A stretch of 64,000 nucleotides of DNA from positions 3,999,938-4,063,937 of the forward strand of contig NZ_CP063397.1 in NCBI RefSeq assembly GCF_021729845.1, in the 5' to 3' direction. The DNA comes from Rhizobium sp. SL42. GTDB taxonomy: Bacteria > Pseudomonadota > Alphaproteobacteria > Rhizobiales > Rhizobiaceae. The position numbers and the translations under genes were made by a program. Shown piece by piece: positions 36,031 to 44,364 of this stretch. Within the stretch, counting starts at the first letter, position 1. Every line of letters begins with the position of its first letter. The notes below the pieces were generated by a model. It was given only the letters and a program-made list of their open reading frames with translations. It was not told the origin of the DNA and ran no database searches.

Positions 36031-37446
36031 ATGCAAAACGTCCATCCCCTCATCCTGTGCGGCGGCATCGGCACACGCCTTTGGCCCCTTTCCCGCACCG
36101 AGCACCCGAAACAGTTTCAGCGTATCGACGGCAACTCGGAGACCACCTTTTTTCATGCAACGGTTGAACGCCATCGCATGCCGGGTTTTGCAGACCCTAT
36201 CGTCGCCGTCAGCAGTTCGCATGTCGCAACCGTTCTGCGCCAGTTGAACGACCTGAATTGCCCGGCCCGCATTATCGCCGAGCCGATCTCCCGCAATACC
36301 GGTCCCGCGGTTCTTGCCACGGCACTCGATCTCGCCGAAACCGATCCCGCGGCGCTCATCTGCGTCATCCCGTCGGACCACATCGTCAAGGGCGATCTGA
36401 CAGGCAATGTCCTGGCCGCCCGTGCAGCAGCCGAAAGCGGACATATTGTTCTCTTCGGCGTTCCTCCGGAATATCCGGAAACAGGCTATGGCTATATCGT
36501 TGACGGCGGGGCGCTGGACACGCTCGACTGCGCCCGCAAGGTTGCAAGCTTCATTGAAAAACCCCCGGTGGAAATTGCAACTTCCCTGATCAAGGCCGGC
36601 AATGCGTATTGGGCTTCGGGCATCAGCCTGTTTCGCGCCGATGTGCTGATTTCCGAATTCCAGCGGCTGGATCCCACAACGTATGAGGCGGTCAGAAACG
36701 CCACCAAACTCGGCCTGCAGACGGAACATGCGCTTTATCTGAATGCCGAAGCATTGTTCGCCGCTGCCAATCTCCCCACGGAATCCATCGTTTTTGAGCA
36801 TTCGCCCCGCACCGTGATCGCGCCGCTGCACGTGGCGTGGAGCGATGTCGGCGCCTGGAACGCCCTGCATCACATTGCCGAAAAGGACGACGACGGCAAC
36901 GTTTTGAGCGGTGACGTCATCAGCCTCGACACCCGCAACTCATACATCCGCTCGACAAACAAGCTCGTGGCCGTGATCGGCATGCAGGACGTGGTTGTCG
37001 TCGATACCGACGACGCCCTGCTGATCACCACCCGCGACCAGGCGCAACAGGTGAAGCAGATCGTGAAAAAGCTCGAAATCATCAAACGCCGTGAACTGGC
37101 CGAACATGCCCGCAACCAGATGGCCTGGGGCGAAATCCGCCGCGTGCAGAGCGGTCCCGGATATGAACTGCGCATGATGACATTGCGCGCCGGAGGCATG
37201 CTGCCGATGCTGGAGGACCTGAACTGCCACCGGATGCTGACGGTTACGAATGGCTCTGGCCTGCTCAAGAACGGGGTCATAACGCGGCCGCTTCATGTCG
37301 GCGATACGTTCGAAGTTCCGCCGGGCGAAGCCACCGTCATTTATTGCGGACCCGAAGCCGAAATGCAGCTCGTCGAGGTCGTCTGCGAAGTGGTTGCGGC
37401 AAACCTGGAACCCCAGGCCGGCAGCCGCCAGCTCGTGAACAGCTGA
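36031..37446 (+). CDS. algA: AlgA-like mannose-1-phosphate guanylyltransferase with degenerate isomerase half
   Basis: A 471-residue protein of the bifunctional type II PMI-GMP family. The N-terminal guanylyltransferase domain is intact (LILCGGIGTRLWPLSRTEHP, then EKPP and WSDVGAWNAL) and should make GDP-mannose. The C-terminal cupin, normally the phosphomannose isomerase with QMHxHRxEHW and a later His, reads LEDLNCHRMLTV (residues 394-405) and EVPPGEATVIYCG. The metal-binding histidines and glutamate are largely missing. It may be monofunctional, with mannose-6-phosphate supplied elsewhere. It is separated from alg44 by 59 bp. Confidence 0.9.
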   Translation: MQNVHPLILCGGIGTRLWPLSRTEHPKQFQRIDGNSETTFFHATVERHRMPGFADPIVAVSSSHVATVLRQLNDLNCPARIIAEPISRNTGPAVLATALDLAETDPAALICVIPSDHIVKGDLTGNVLAARAAAESGHIVLFGVPPEYPETGYGYIVDGGALDTLDCARKVASFIEKPPVEIATSLIKAGNAYWASGISLFRADVLISEFQRLDPTTYEAVRNATKLGLQTEHALYLNAEALFAAANLPTESIVFEHSPRTVIAPLHVAWSDVGAWNALHHIAEKDDDGNVLSGDVISLDTRNSYIRSTNKLVAVIGMQDVVVVDTDDALLITTRDQAQQVKQIVKKLEIIKRRELAEHARNQMAWGEIRRVQSGPGYELRMMTLRAGGMLPMLEDLNCHRMLTVTNGSGLLKNGVITRPLHVGDTFEVPPGEATVIYCGPEAEMQLVEVVCEVVAANLEPQAGSRQLVNS

Positions 37447-37456
37447 GGACGGCTCC

Positions 37457-38962
37457 ATGCGAAGAAGCGCCTCACTTCTGTTTGCCGGACTGCTCGCCTC
37501 GACGGCATTCGGTGTGAATGCCGAAAATCTCGATCATGCGGCTCTTGCCAGGTTGACCGGGCAGATCAATCAGGTCACCGACCACGCAGCCTCGGGCGAC
37601 ACGTCCGTTGAGAGCCTTTTACCGCTCCTCACCGAACGACTTCACGGTATTGCACCTTCGGTCCTAGTCGACGCACCTGCCTTCGTGACGATCGAGGGAA
37701 AGGGCGGCTTGCATACGATCCCGGTGGACTTCATGCTGGCACAACTGCGTCTGCAGACCGGTGCACGGTTCAGTGCAGACATCGGCAGAGCATTGACCGA
37801 TGCCAACGCGCCAGCCTTGTTCATTCGCGGTGGCACCATCACGCTGAAGGAGCTCGCAGCAACAGCGGCGACCCAATTTCCCGGTGCGATCGAACAGAAC
37901 GGCGAAACATGGACAGCCAATTGGCCAATCGTCATCTGGTCGGACTCTGGCCTGGTCATCGAAGACAGCGACCGACTTGAACTGTCGACGCGTGCTGGCG
38001 CCTTCGTCCTGAACGCTGGCCTACTCCAGGTGAATAACGGTTCAATATCCGGCTCGCCCGAGAGCAATGACGGCCTGCCTGAATTCAAACCATTCATCGT
38101 CACCGCAATGAGTGGTGCCTTGCAGGCCAAAAAGGCAAAGTTCGGCAATCTTGGCTTTCCCGGCTCCGGTTCGACCAGCGGCATCTCGATCATCGGCGCG
38201 GCACTTCTGCCTGCCAAGATGCGTTCATTTTTCGTTGAAAGTGCCTTCGACAGGGTTAGCAGTGTCGACCTGCTTGATACCCACAATGTGCTGATCGCCC
38301 GAAACCAGTTTCGCGATGCAGACGGGCCAGCGATCGCCGTTAAGGGCGTCAACAGTGCACGCATCCTGTCCAACATCGTGACAGGGTCGCGGCAGGCTCA
38401 GGGCATCAATATCCAGAACCGCAGCTCGGATATCGAGATCGCGCACAACCTCGTGCTCGGCAATCGCGGCAGCGGCATTTTCCTGGCCAATGGTGTTCGT
38501 GACATCAAGGTGTCGGCCAATCTGCTCTCGGGCAATGGCCGTGGCGGGATTTCGGTCGTGCGCGGCACCTGCGTCAGGCTGATCGACAATATCGTTGTCG
38601 CCAATCGGCAGGTCGGCATCAAAATCCGCGCCAGCGATCAACTGGCGCTGTCGCAAAACCAGCTGATCAACAATTCTGGACCCGGCATCTCGGTTATCGA
38701 ACAGGGCCCCAAAGCCGCGCTCACCATCGACGGCAACCAGTTTATTGCCAACAGATCCGGCCTGCACGGCGGCTCGGCAAGCCAAGTGGCTTTGAGCGGC
38801 AATGATTTTGCCGGGCAGTCACCCATCCTGCTCGACGGCGAGTTCGCCAGCTACGTGCCGCAACTTCTGCGCATCTCAACCGCAGACGCTACGGCCCAAC
38901 CCTTCATCATCCACGCCAATGAACAGTCGTCCGCGCGGACGGACTGCCAGTCAGGGAGTTAA
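37457..38962 (+). CDS. algG: AlgG-like periplasmic beta-helix protein lacking the DPHD epimerase motif
   Basis: A 501-residue secreted protein: signal peptide MRRSASLLFAGLLASTAFG, then a right-handed parallel beta-helix with PbH1-type repeats (for example ILSNIVTGS, IEIAHNLVLGNRGSGIFL, IRASDQLALSQNQLINNSG). This is the AlgG (mannuronan C5-epimerase) architecture. In Pseudomonas AlgG, catalysis needs DPHD. The best-aligned place here reads DLLDTHN (D271-N277), so the catalytic His position is changed. It may be inactive as an epimerase but still protect or guide the polymer through the periplasm. The homology is remote. Confidence 0.72.
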   Translation: MRRSASLLFAGLLASTAFGVNAENLDHAALARLTGQINQVTDHAASGDTSVESLLPLLTERLHGIAPSVLVDAPAFVTIEGKGGLHTIPVDFMLAQLRLQTGARFSADIGRALTDANAPALFIRGGTITLKELAATAATQFPGAIEQNGETWTANWPIVIWSDSGLVIEDSDRLELSTRAGAFVLNAGLLQVNNGSISGSPESNDGLPEFKPFIVTAMSGALQAKKAKFGNLGFPGSGSTSGISIIGAALLPAKMRSFFVESAFDRVSSVDLLDTHNVLIARNQFRDADGPAIAVKGVNSARILSNIVTGSRQAQGINIQNRSSDIEIAHNLVLGNRGSGIFLANGVRDIKVSANLLSGNGRGGISVVRGTCVRLIDNIVVANRQVGIKIRASDQLALSQNQLINNSGPGISVIEQGPKAALTIDGNQFIANRSGLHGGSASQVALSGNDFAGQSPILLDGEFASYVPQLLRISTADATAQPFIIHANEQSSARTDCQSGS

Positions 38963-38967
38963 AGTCG

Positions 38968-40416
38968 ATGGTCTTTTCATCCGAGACATTCCTGTTCCTG
39001 TTTCTACCGCTCTTCCTGGTGGCCTACTATCTGACACCCGATCGGCTGCGCTCATGGACGATCCTGATCGGCTCCTACATCTTCTATTGCTGGTGGCGCG
39101 CCGACTTCCTGCTGTTGTTTATCGCCGTAACCGCCTGGGCCTATGGCTGCGGATTGCTGATTGCCAGGTGGGAAGGAGAAGCGAGAGCCCGGACAACCAT
39201 GGTTGTCGGCATCATCGGATGCCTGATCGTGCTCGGCATCTTCAAGTATCTCAATTTCTTCATGGACAGCTTTGCTGCCCTCATCGGCACGACGCCGGAA
39301 AACCTCGGATATCACTGGCAGCTGATCCTGCCGATCGGCGTTTCCTTCTACGTCTTCCACGCCATCGGCTACATCGTCGACGTCTTCCGCAAGGACACGC
39401 CGGCAACGCGCAGCTTCGTCGATTTTGCTGCCTTCATGGCCCTGTTTCCGCACATGATAGCCGGCCCGGTCCTGCGTTTCCGCGATCTGACCGACCAGTT
39501 CATCCAGCGCGAACACAGCCTGCCGATCTTCACTTCGGGCCTCTATATCTTCACCATCGGCCTGTCGAAGAAGGTCCTGATCGCCGACACCGTGGCCCCG
39601 ATCGCCGACCAGACATTTGCCATGGCCAATCCGACGATGGTGGAATCCTGGCTCGGCGCCATTGCCTACATGTTGCAGCTCTATTTCGACTTCTCGGGTT
39701 ATTCGGACATGGCGATCGGCCTCGCCCTGATGATGGGCTTCCGCTTCAAGCAGAATTTCAACACGCCATACCTCAGCCTGTCGATCACCGAATTCTGGCA
39801 GCGCTGGCATATCAGCCTGTCCACCTGGCTGCGCGACTACCTCTACATCCCGCTTGGTGGCAATCGCAAAGGCTCGGCCCGCACCTACGTCAACCTGTTC
39901 CTCGTGATGCTGCTCGGCGGCCTGTGGCATGGCGCAGCCTGGACCTATGTGCTCTGGGGTGCATGGCACGGCGCATGGCTTGCCTGCGAACGCTACACCG
40001 GCTGGGCCAAGAACGTACCGAGCCGCGCCATCGCCCTTCCCGTCACCCTGGTTCTCGTGCTGATCGGCTGGGTCATGTTCCGGGCTGCCGATGTTGGAGA
40101 CGCCTTCACCGTCTATGGCGGCATGATCGGCCTCAACGGCATCACCCCGAGCATCGAGTTCCTCGCCAACGTCACCCGCGAAAACCTGCTCTTCCTGGTT
40201 CTCGCCATCTTCGCTGTCTTTGCCGAGCCATATTTCAAGAAGCTGACCGATGCCGAGAACGGGATTCAGGCACATGGCTTCCAGGTTTCTGCGAATGGCA
40301 CGGCCACGGCAATTCCCTCGCTCGCCTACCCGATCGCCATGAGCCTTCTGCTCATCGTGACCGTGGCGCGCCTGTCGGAACAGTCGGTTTCGCCCTTCCT
40401 CTACTTCCAGTTCTGA
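38968..40416 (+). CDS. algI: Alginate O-acetyltransferase membrane component AlgI (MBOAT)
   Basis: A 482-residue polytopic MBOAT protein that moves an acetyl group from the cytoplasm across the inner membrane for polymer acetylation. The conserved active-site histidines lie in EFWQRWHISLSTWLRDY and GGLWHGAAWTYVLWGAWHG, and both segments are intact. The N-terminus VFSSETFLFLFLPLFLVAYY is typical of AlgI/DltB. Length is slightly shorter than Pseudomonas AlgI (about 520). It is flanked by 5-bp and 13-bp gaps within the operon. Confidence 0.95.
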   Translation: MVFSSETFLFLFLPLFLVAYYLTPDRLRSWTILIGSYIFYCWWRADFLLLFIAVTAWAYGCGLLIARWEGEARARTTMVVGIIGCLIVLGIFKYLNFFMDSFAALIGTTPENLGYHWQLILPIGVSFYVFHAIGYIVDVFRKDTPATRSFVDFAAFMALFPHMIAGPVLRFRDLTDQFIQREHSLPIFTSGLYIFTIGLSKKVLIADTVAPIADQTFAMANPTMVESWLGAIAYMLQLYFDFSGYSDMAIGLALMMGFRFKQNFNTPYLSLSITEFWQRWHISLSTWLRDYLYIPLGGNRKGSARTYVNLFLVMLLGGLWHGAAWTYVLWGAWHGAWLACERYTGWAKNVPSRAIALPVTLVLVLIGWVMFRAADVGDAFTVYGGMIGLNGITPSIEFLANVTRENLLFLVLAIFAVFAEPYFKKLTDAENGIQAHGFQVSANGTATAIPSLAYPIAMSLLLIVTVARLSEQSVSPFLYFQF

Positions 40417-40429
40417 CAGGAGATAAGAC

Positions 40430-41578
40430 ATGTCCAGCATTCGCCAGCACACCGCGACATTGCTACTTCCGACCGTCTTCTTCGGTTACGCGATCTACGC
40501 GAACTCAACCATGCTCTTCGCTGCCGCCGGCAGCGAAGCCGAAGCAGCCCAGGTCAACGACCTGTCGCTCTCCTACGTCATCGACGGTGAAGCCACTCGC
40601 GATCTGGACGCGCTGTACAAGAGTGAACTGCCGCACCGCGATGCCGCTGTCGGCGTCATCGGCAACGCCCGCTATGCCCTGCTCGGCTCCGGCCGCAAAG
40701 GTGTGATCGTTGGTGACGACGGCTGGTTTTTCACCGGGGAAGAATTCAAGCGCGTCAAACCGACGGACATCGAGTCTGCGGTCAACCAGATTGGCGAGAT
40801 CCGCAAGAAGCTGGCCGCCGCAGGCATAGAACTTGTCATGGTGCCTCTACCGGCCAAGTCCGACATCTATACCGAGCACCTACCGGACATGATGCGCAAC
40901 GACGCCATGGTGACCGCCTACGGCGACTTCTCGACCGCTCTCAGCCAGGCCGGCATGACGGTTGTCGATACGCGTACCGCCATGCTCGCAGCCAAACCTA
41001 AGGACGAGGTGTTCCTGAAATCCGACACCCACTGGACCCCTGCCGGGGCCAGGGCGACGGCGGAAGCCGTCCAGAATACGTTCCGGCAAAGTGGCATCCT
41101 GCTCGCTTCCGAGCAGGTTACCGCCTCCTGGGAAACCCCGGTCGATGTCTGGGGTGACCTGACCAAATACATCACATCTCCCGACTATGCACCGCGTGTC
41201 GGCCTGACGCCGGAAAGTGTTCCGATCTACAGGGCCTCAGTCACCGAGGCCGAAGGCAGCGAAGACATTTTCGGCAGTGATGCGTCCGTTCCTGTCATGC
41301 TGGTCGGCACCAGCTATAGCGCCAACGAGAACTGGTCCTTCGCCGACTTCCTGCGCCAGACGCTGTCCACCGATGTGGTGAATGTCGCCAAGGAAGGTCT
41401 CGGTCCCGGTGTTCCAATGATGGATCTGCTCGAGGGCCAGGTGCTGACCGATACGCCACCAAGTGTCATCGTCTGGGAATTCCCGGTCCGCTATCTCGGT
41501 ACGGACACCCTGTGGACGCGCAAGACGAATGCCGGCAACGGCGGTCATCACGGCCCGGTTGGAGAAGGCAATGTCTAA
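40430..41578 (+). CDS. algJ: AlgJ-type SGNH-like O-acetyltransferase
   Basis: A 382-residue protein with an N-terminal membrane anchor or uncleaved signal (LLLPTVFFGYAIYANSTMLF) and a periplasmic SGNH-hydrolase-like domain. The catalytic residues expected for AlgJ are present: D199 and H201 in FLKSDTHWTPAGA, and Ser295 in VGTSYSANENWSFAD. It should accept acetyl groups delivered by AlgI. It ends in an 8-bp overlap (ATGTCTAA) with the following gene. AlgJ and AlgX are homologous; the N-terminal anchor and the lack of a C-terminal carbohydrate-binding module favour AlgJ. Confidence 0.9.
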   Translation: MSSIRQHTATLLLPTVFFGYAIYANSTMLFAAAGSEAEAAQVNDLSLSYVIDGEATRDLDALYKSELPHRDAAVGVIGNARYALLGSGRKGVIVGDDGWFFTGEEFKRVKPTDIESAVNQIGEIRKKLAAAGIELVMVPLPAKSDIYTEHLPDMMRNDAMVTAYGDFSTALSQAGMTVVDTRTAMLAAKPKDEVFLKSDTHWTPAGARATAEAVQNTFRQSGILLASEQVTASWETPVDVWGDLTKYITSPDYAPRVGLTPESVPIYRASVTEAEGSEDIFGSDASVPVMLVGTSYSANENWSFADFLRQTLSTDVVNVAKEGLGPGVPMMDLLEGQVLTDTPPSVIVWEFPVRYLGTDTLWTRKTNAGNGGHHGPVGEGNV

Positions 41579-42344
41579 GCGTTTGTATCCGCTGGCCATT
41601 CTCGCTGCCTGTGTCGGCGCGCTTGCCGCCCAGCCGAGTGAGGCCCGCGTCAAGCCGTTCTTCCCCCGTCCGAAGGCGGAAGAGCCCGCGCCACCTCCCA
41701 GGCCTGCACCAACGGGTCCTGCTGCAAAATTGCCCCTGGAATTGCAGGCGGTCCGCAAGGATCTGCTCGCCGGCAAGCGCATCAGCTACCGGCAACTGCA
41801 GGCCCTCGCCGATGCGGGTGACGGCATCGGGGCGTTCCGGCTTGCGGAGAGGATCGTCAAGGACGGTGATCCCAAATTCACGACCGATGCTCTGCACTAT
41901 TTCACCATCGCCGCCTTCGAGGGCCGAGGCTATGCGGTTCGCCACATCCTCGATCTGCTGGAAAAGCCAGATGTGCAATTGCGCCCCGCCCATCTGAAAA
42001 GCGCCGAAGCCGTCCTGCGCGCACAGGCCAAAAAAGGCAACGCCAAGGCTGTGGACGGGCTCGTCCGCTTCTACAGCCAAGGCCATCCCTTCGGCGAAAG
42101 GCGCGACGAACTTCAGGCGCTGCTCTCGTCCGGGGCAGGTGAAAAGAACGGCGAAACCGCGTTCAAGCTCGCCGTCGTTCTGCTTTCCAATAGGGAACGC
42201 ACGCCCGAACAAGTTGAACAGGCAGGCCGCTACCTCGCCATAGCCCAGAACAGCGGCAGCATCGGCATCAAGGCCGCTGCCAGCAACATACTGGCAAAAC
42301 TGAATAATCCACCATCGGAAGAACATGCGGAGGTACAACCATGA
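41571..42344 (+). CDS. Small periplasmic Sel1/TPR-like repeat protein of the alginate-like operon
   Basis: A 257-residue predicted periplasmic protein: signal peptide MSKRLYPLAILAACVGALAA, a Pro-rich linker (PRPKAEEPAPPPRPAPTGP), then helical Sel1-like repeats (YRQLQALADAGDGIGAFRLA, ALHYFTIAAFEGRGYAV, LRAQAKKGNAKAVDGLVRFY). It has no counterpart in the Pseudomonas operon at this place. Its fold recalls the AlgK scaffold but it is shorter and lacks a lipobox. ATG 41571 overlaps the algJ stop, and its own stop overlaps the AlgX start. A scaffold role in an acetylation or export complex is a guess. Confidence 0.75.
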   Translation: MSKRLYPLAILAACVGALAAQPSEARVKPFFPRPKAEEPAPPPRPAPTGPAAKLPLELQAVRKDLLAGKRISYRQLQALADAGDGIGAFRLAERIVKDGDPKFTTDALHYFTIAAFEGRGYAVRHILDLLEKPDVQLRPAHLKSAEAVLRAQAKKGNAKAVDGLVRFYSQGHPFGERRDELQALLSSGAGEKNGETAFKLAVVLLSNRERTPEQVEQAGRYLAIAQNSGSIGIKAAASNILAKLNNPPSEEHAEVQP

Positions 42345-43705
42345 CCACCCGACAACATTGCGGCTATCTCGCCGGCGTGCTCGCCACACTCACTTTGTCC
42401 AGTGCCTCCGTGGCTTGGGCAGAGACCGGCGAAGAGCCATCATCCGCCTACGGTTGCCGCAATCTGGAGGAAATTTCGGATCTGCAGATGATCGAAGGCA
42501 AGGACGGCATGTTCTTCCGTATTCTGGCGGATCTTCGTCTTCAACACGCCTTCACTGACCAGACCGCCGACAACTTGGCTGCCATGGCAAAGGCGCTCGA
42601 GCAGAAGGGCACGACACTGATTTACGTGCCCCTGCCGACGAAATCGCAGGTCCTGCCCGAACTCGTGCCGGCCAAGGCTTCGCTCTACGGCTTCGATGCC
42701 GATATAGCCATGCAGATCTACAGCGATGTCATTCGCCGGCTGGGCGACAGAGCTGTAGCGGCGGTCGATATCGCATCACCCATGCGCAAGGACAATATCA
42801 ACGGCTTCGGCGAACACTCGTTCTTCCAGTCGGACTTCCACTGGACGGCCCATGGCGCAAGCGTAGCGGCGAAAGCGATCGCCGAACGCATGAAGCAATT
42901 GCCTGCCTATGGCGATGTGACACCGGTGCAATTCGCCATGGAAGAGGTCAAGCCGGATCCCGAATATTCGAGCATGCGCGAGCTTCTGCAGAAGCACTGC
43001 ATCTCGAACGTCCCGACGGTGACCGCGCACGCCTACCGCGCGGTACGTAAAGAAGAAGCCGCCACCGATGGCGCCTCCATGGACATTTTCGGCAGCGGGG
43101 ACGAAGCCACGATAGCGCTGATCGGCACCAGTTACTCCGACAAGCCGATCAGCAATTTCTCCGGCTATCTTGAACACTGGACCCAGATCCCGGTGGACAA
43201 TTATTCGATCTCGGGCGGCAACCAGTTCGGCTCGATCCTGTCCTACATCACGTCGCGTGAATTCCAGGAACAGCGGCCGCGCTTCCTGATCTGGGAAAAC
43301 CCGATCTACAACAATCTCGGCCAATTCGGCGCGGCCCCGTGGAATGAGATCATTGCCGCGTCCCTTGGCGAATGCAGCCCGCCCCTGACGATCGCATCGG
43401 TCGACGGCAAGACCGTCGAAGCCGATCTTGCCCAGGTCAAGCTGAGTGAAAACGAGGTTCTGCTGGCCGACATCGGCTCAGACACCAGCCGCAATGTCAC
43501 CTTCAAGTTCACCGGTGCGGACGGCCAGACACGCACCCGCGCCATGGACCGCGGCGATCGCCTGCGCTCAACCGGTCGCTATTACTTCTCGCTGGGCGGA
43601 TTTCCTGCCGGATCGTTCAGCAAGGTCGCCGTCTCGTTCGATGCTCCTGTCGGCGAAGACACCTCCCTCTCTGTCTGCAAGACGAAACTCGGAGAAGAGT
43701 CATGA
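42341..43705 (+). CDS. algX: AlgX-like O-acetyltransferase with C-terminal carbohydrate-binding region
   Basis: A 454-residue secreted protein. After the signal peptide (ending in SSASVAWA), an SGNH-like domain holds D165 and H167 in FFQSDFHWTAHGA and Ser264 in LIGTSYSDKPISNF, all AlgX catalytic residues. The C-terminal 110 residues form a beta-rich domain consistent with the AlgX carbohydrate-binding module. AlgX performs the final acetyl transfer to the polymer and belongs to the periplasmic complex. It has 4-bp overlaps with both neighbours. Length is close to Pseudomonas AlgX (474). Confidence 0.9.
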   Translation: MTTRQHCGYLAGVLATLTLSSASVAWAETGEEPSSAYGCRNLEEISDLQMIEGKDGMFFRILADLRLQHAFTDQTADNLAAMAKALEQKGTTLIYVPLPTKSQVLPELVPAKASLYGFDADIAMQIYSDVIRRLGDRAVAAVDIASPMRKDNINGFGEHSFFQSDFHWTAHGASVAAKAIAERMKQLPAYGDVTPVQFAMEEVKPDPEYSSMRELLQKHCISNVPTVTAHAYRAVRKEEAATDGASMDIFGSGDEATIALIGTSYSDKPISNFSGYLEHWTQIPVDNYSISGGNQFGSILSYITSREFQEQRPRFLIWENPIYNNLGQFGAAPWNEIIAASLGECSPPLTIASVDGKTVEADLAQVKLSENEVLLADIGSDTSRNVTFKFTGADGQTRTRAMDRGDRLRSTGRYYFSLGGFPAGSFSKVAVSFDAPVGEDTSLSVCKTKLGEES

Positions 43706-44337
43706 TGACGAAAACCCGCTTCAATCTCACTTTGGTATCAATGGCAACGACGCTTGCTTTCGCTCTGCCATCCCTGGCCGACGACGGTGGTCTGTATGAA
43801 AAGCCGATCGATCCGAACTCGGCCTTTGTCAGGGTGATCGCACCCGGTTCATCAATTGCCTCGGTCAAGAACAGCTCATTCAGCCAGTTGAACGACGGCG
43901 TCTCGCCTTATGTGGCGGTGGCACCCGGCGACATCGCGGTGTCATCCAGCTTCCGCCAGGCAAGTGTCGAGGCGGCAGCCGGTAAGTTCTACTCAGCCGT
44001 CATTACCCAGGACGGTGTCGTCACGGTCGAAGACGACATGACGAAGAATCCATCCAAGGCAACACTGACCCTCTACAACCTGACGGAAAAGGCAGCGCTC
44101 GATCTCTTCGTTCCCAAGGCCGGATCGGATGCCGTGTCGGATGTCGACAGCGGTGCATCGAAGTCGGTTGCCCTGCGAGCACCGCTGAAAGTCGACCTCG
44201 TGGTCCGTGATGGCGAAAAGGAAATCGCCAAGATCGACGCGGTCGAATTCAAGCGGCTTGCCGGTGTGACAATCGTGGTCACCGGCACCGGCGACGACGT
44301 CACTGCAGTCGCCGTCCCCAGCACCATTGCGCGTTAA
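43702..44337 (+). CDS. algF: Alginate O-acetylation protein AlgF
   Basis: A 211-residue periplasmic protein with a signal peptide (TLVSMATTLAFALPSLA) and the AlgF-typical mature start DDGGLYEKPIDPNSAFVRVI. The rest is beta-rich. AlgF is required for O-acetylation with AlgI, AlgJ and AlgX, probably as an adaptor. The start overlaps the algX stop, and two adjacent ATG codons are available. Its presence completes an apparently functional acetylation module. Confidence 0.9.
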   Translation: MMTKTRFNLTLVSMATTLAFALPSLADDGGLYEKPIDPNSAFVRVIAPGSSIASVKNSSFSQLNDGVSPYVAVAPGDIAVSSSFRQASVEAAAGKFYSAVITQDGVVTVEDDMTKNPSKATLTLYNLTEKAALDLFVPKAGSDAVSDVDSGASKSVALRAPLKVDLVVRDGEKEIAKIDAVEFKRLAGVTIVVTGTGDDVTAVAVPSTIAR

Positions 44338-44364
44338 TTCCTGAAATAGGTCCGGAGGTTTATC

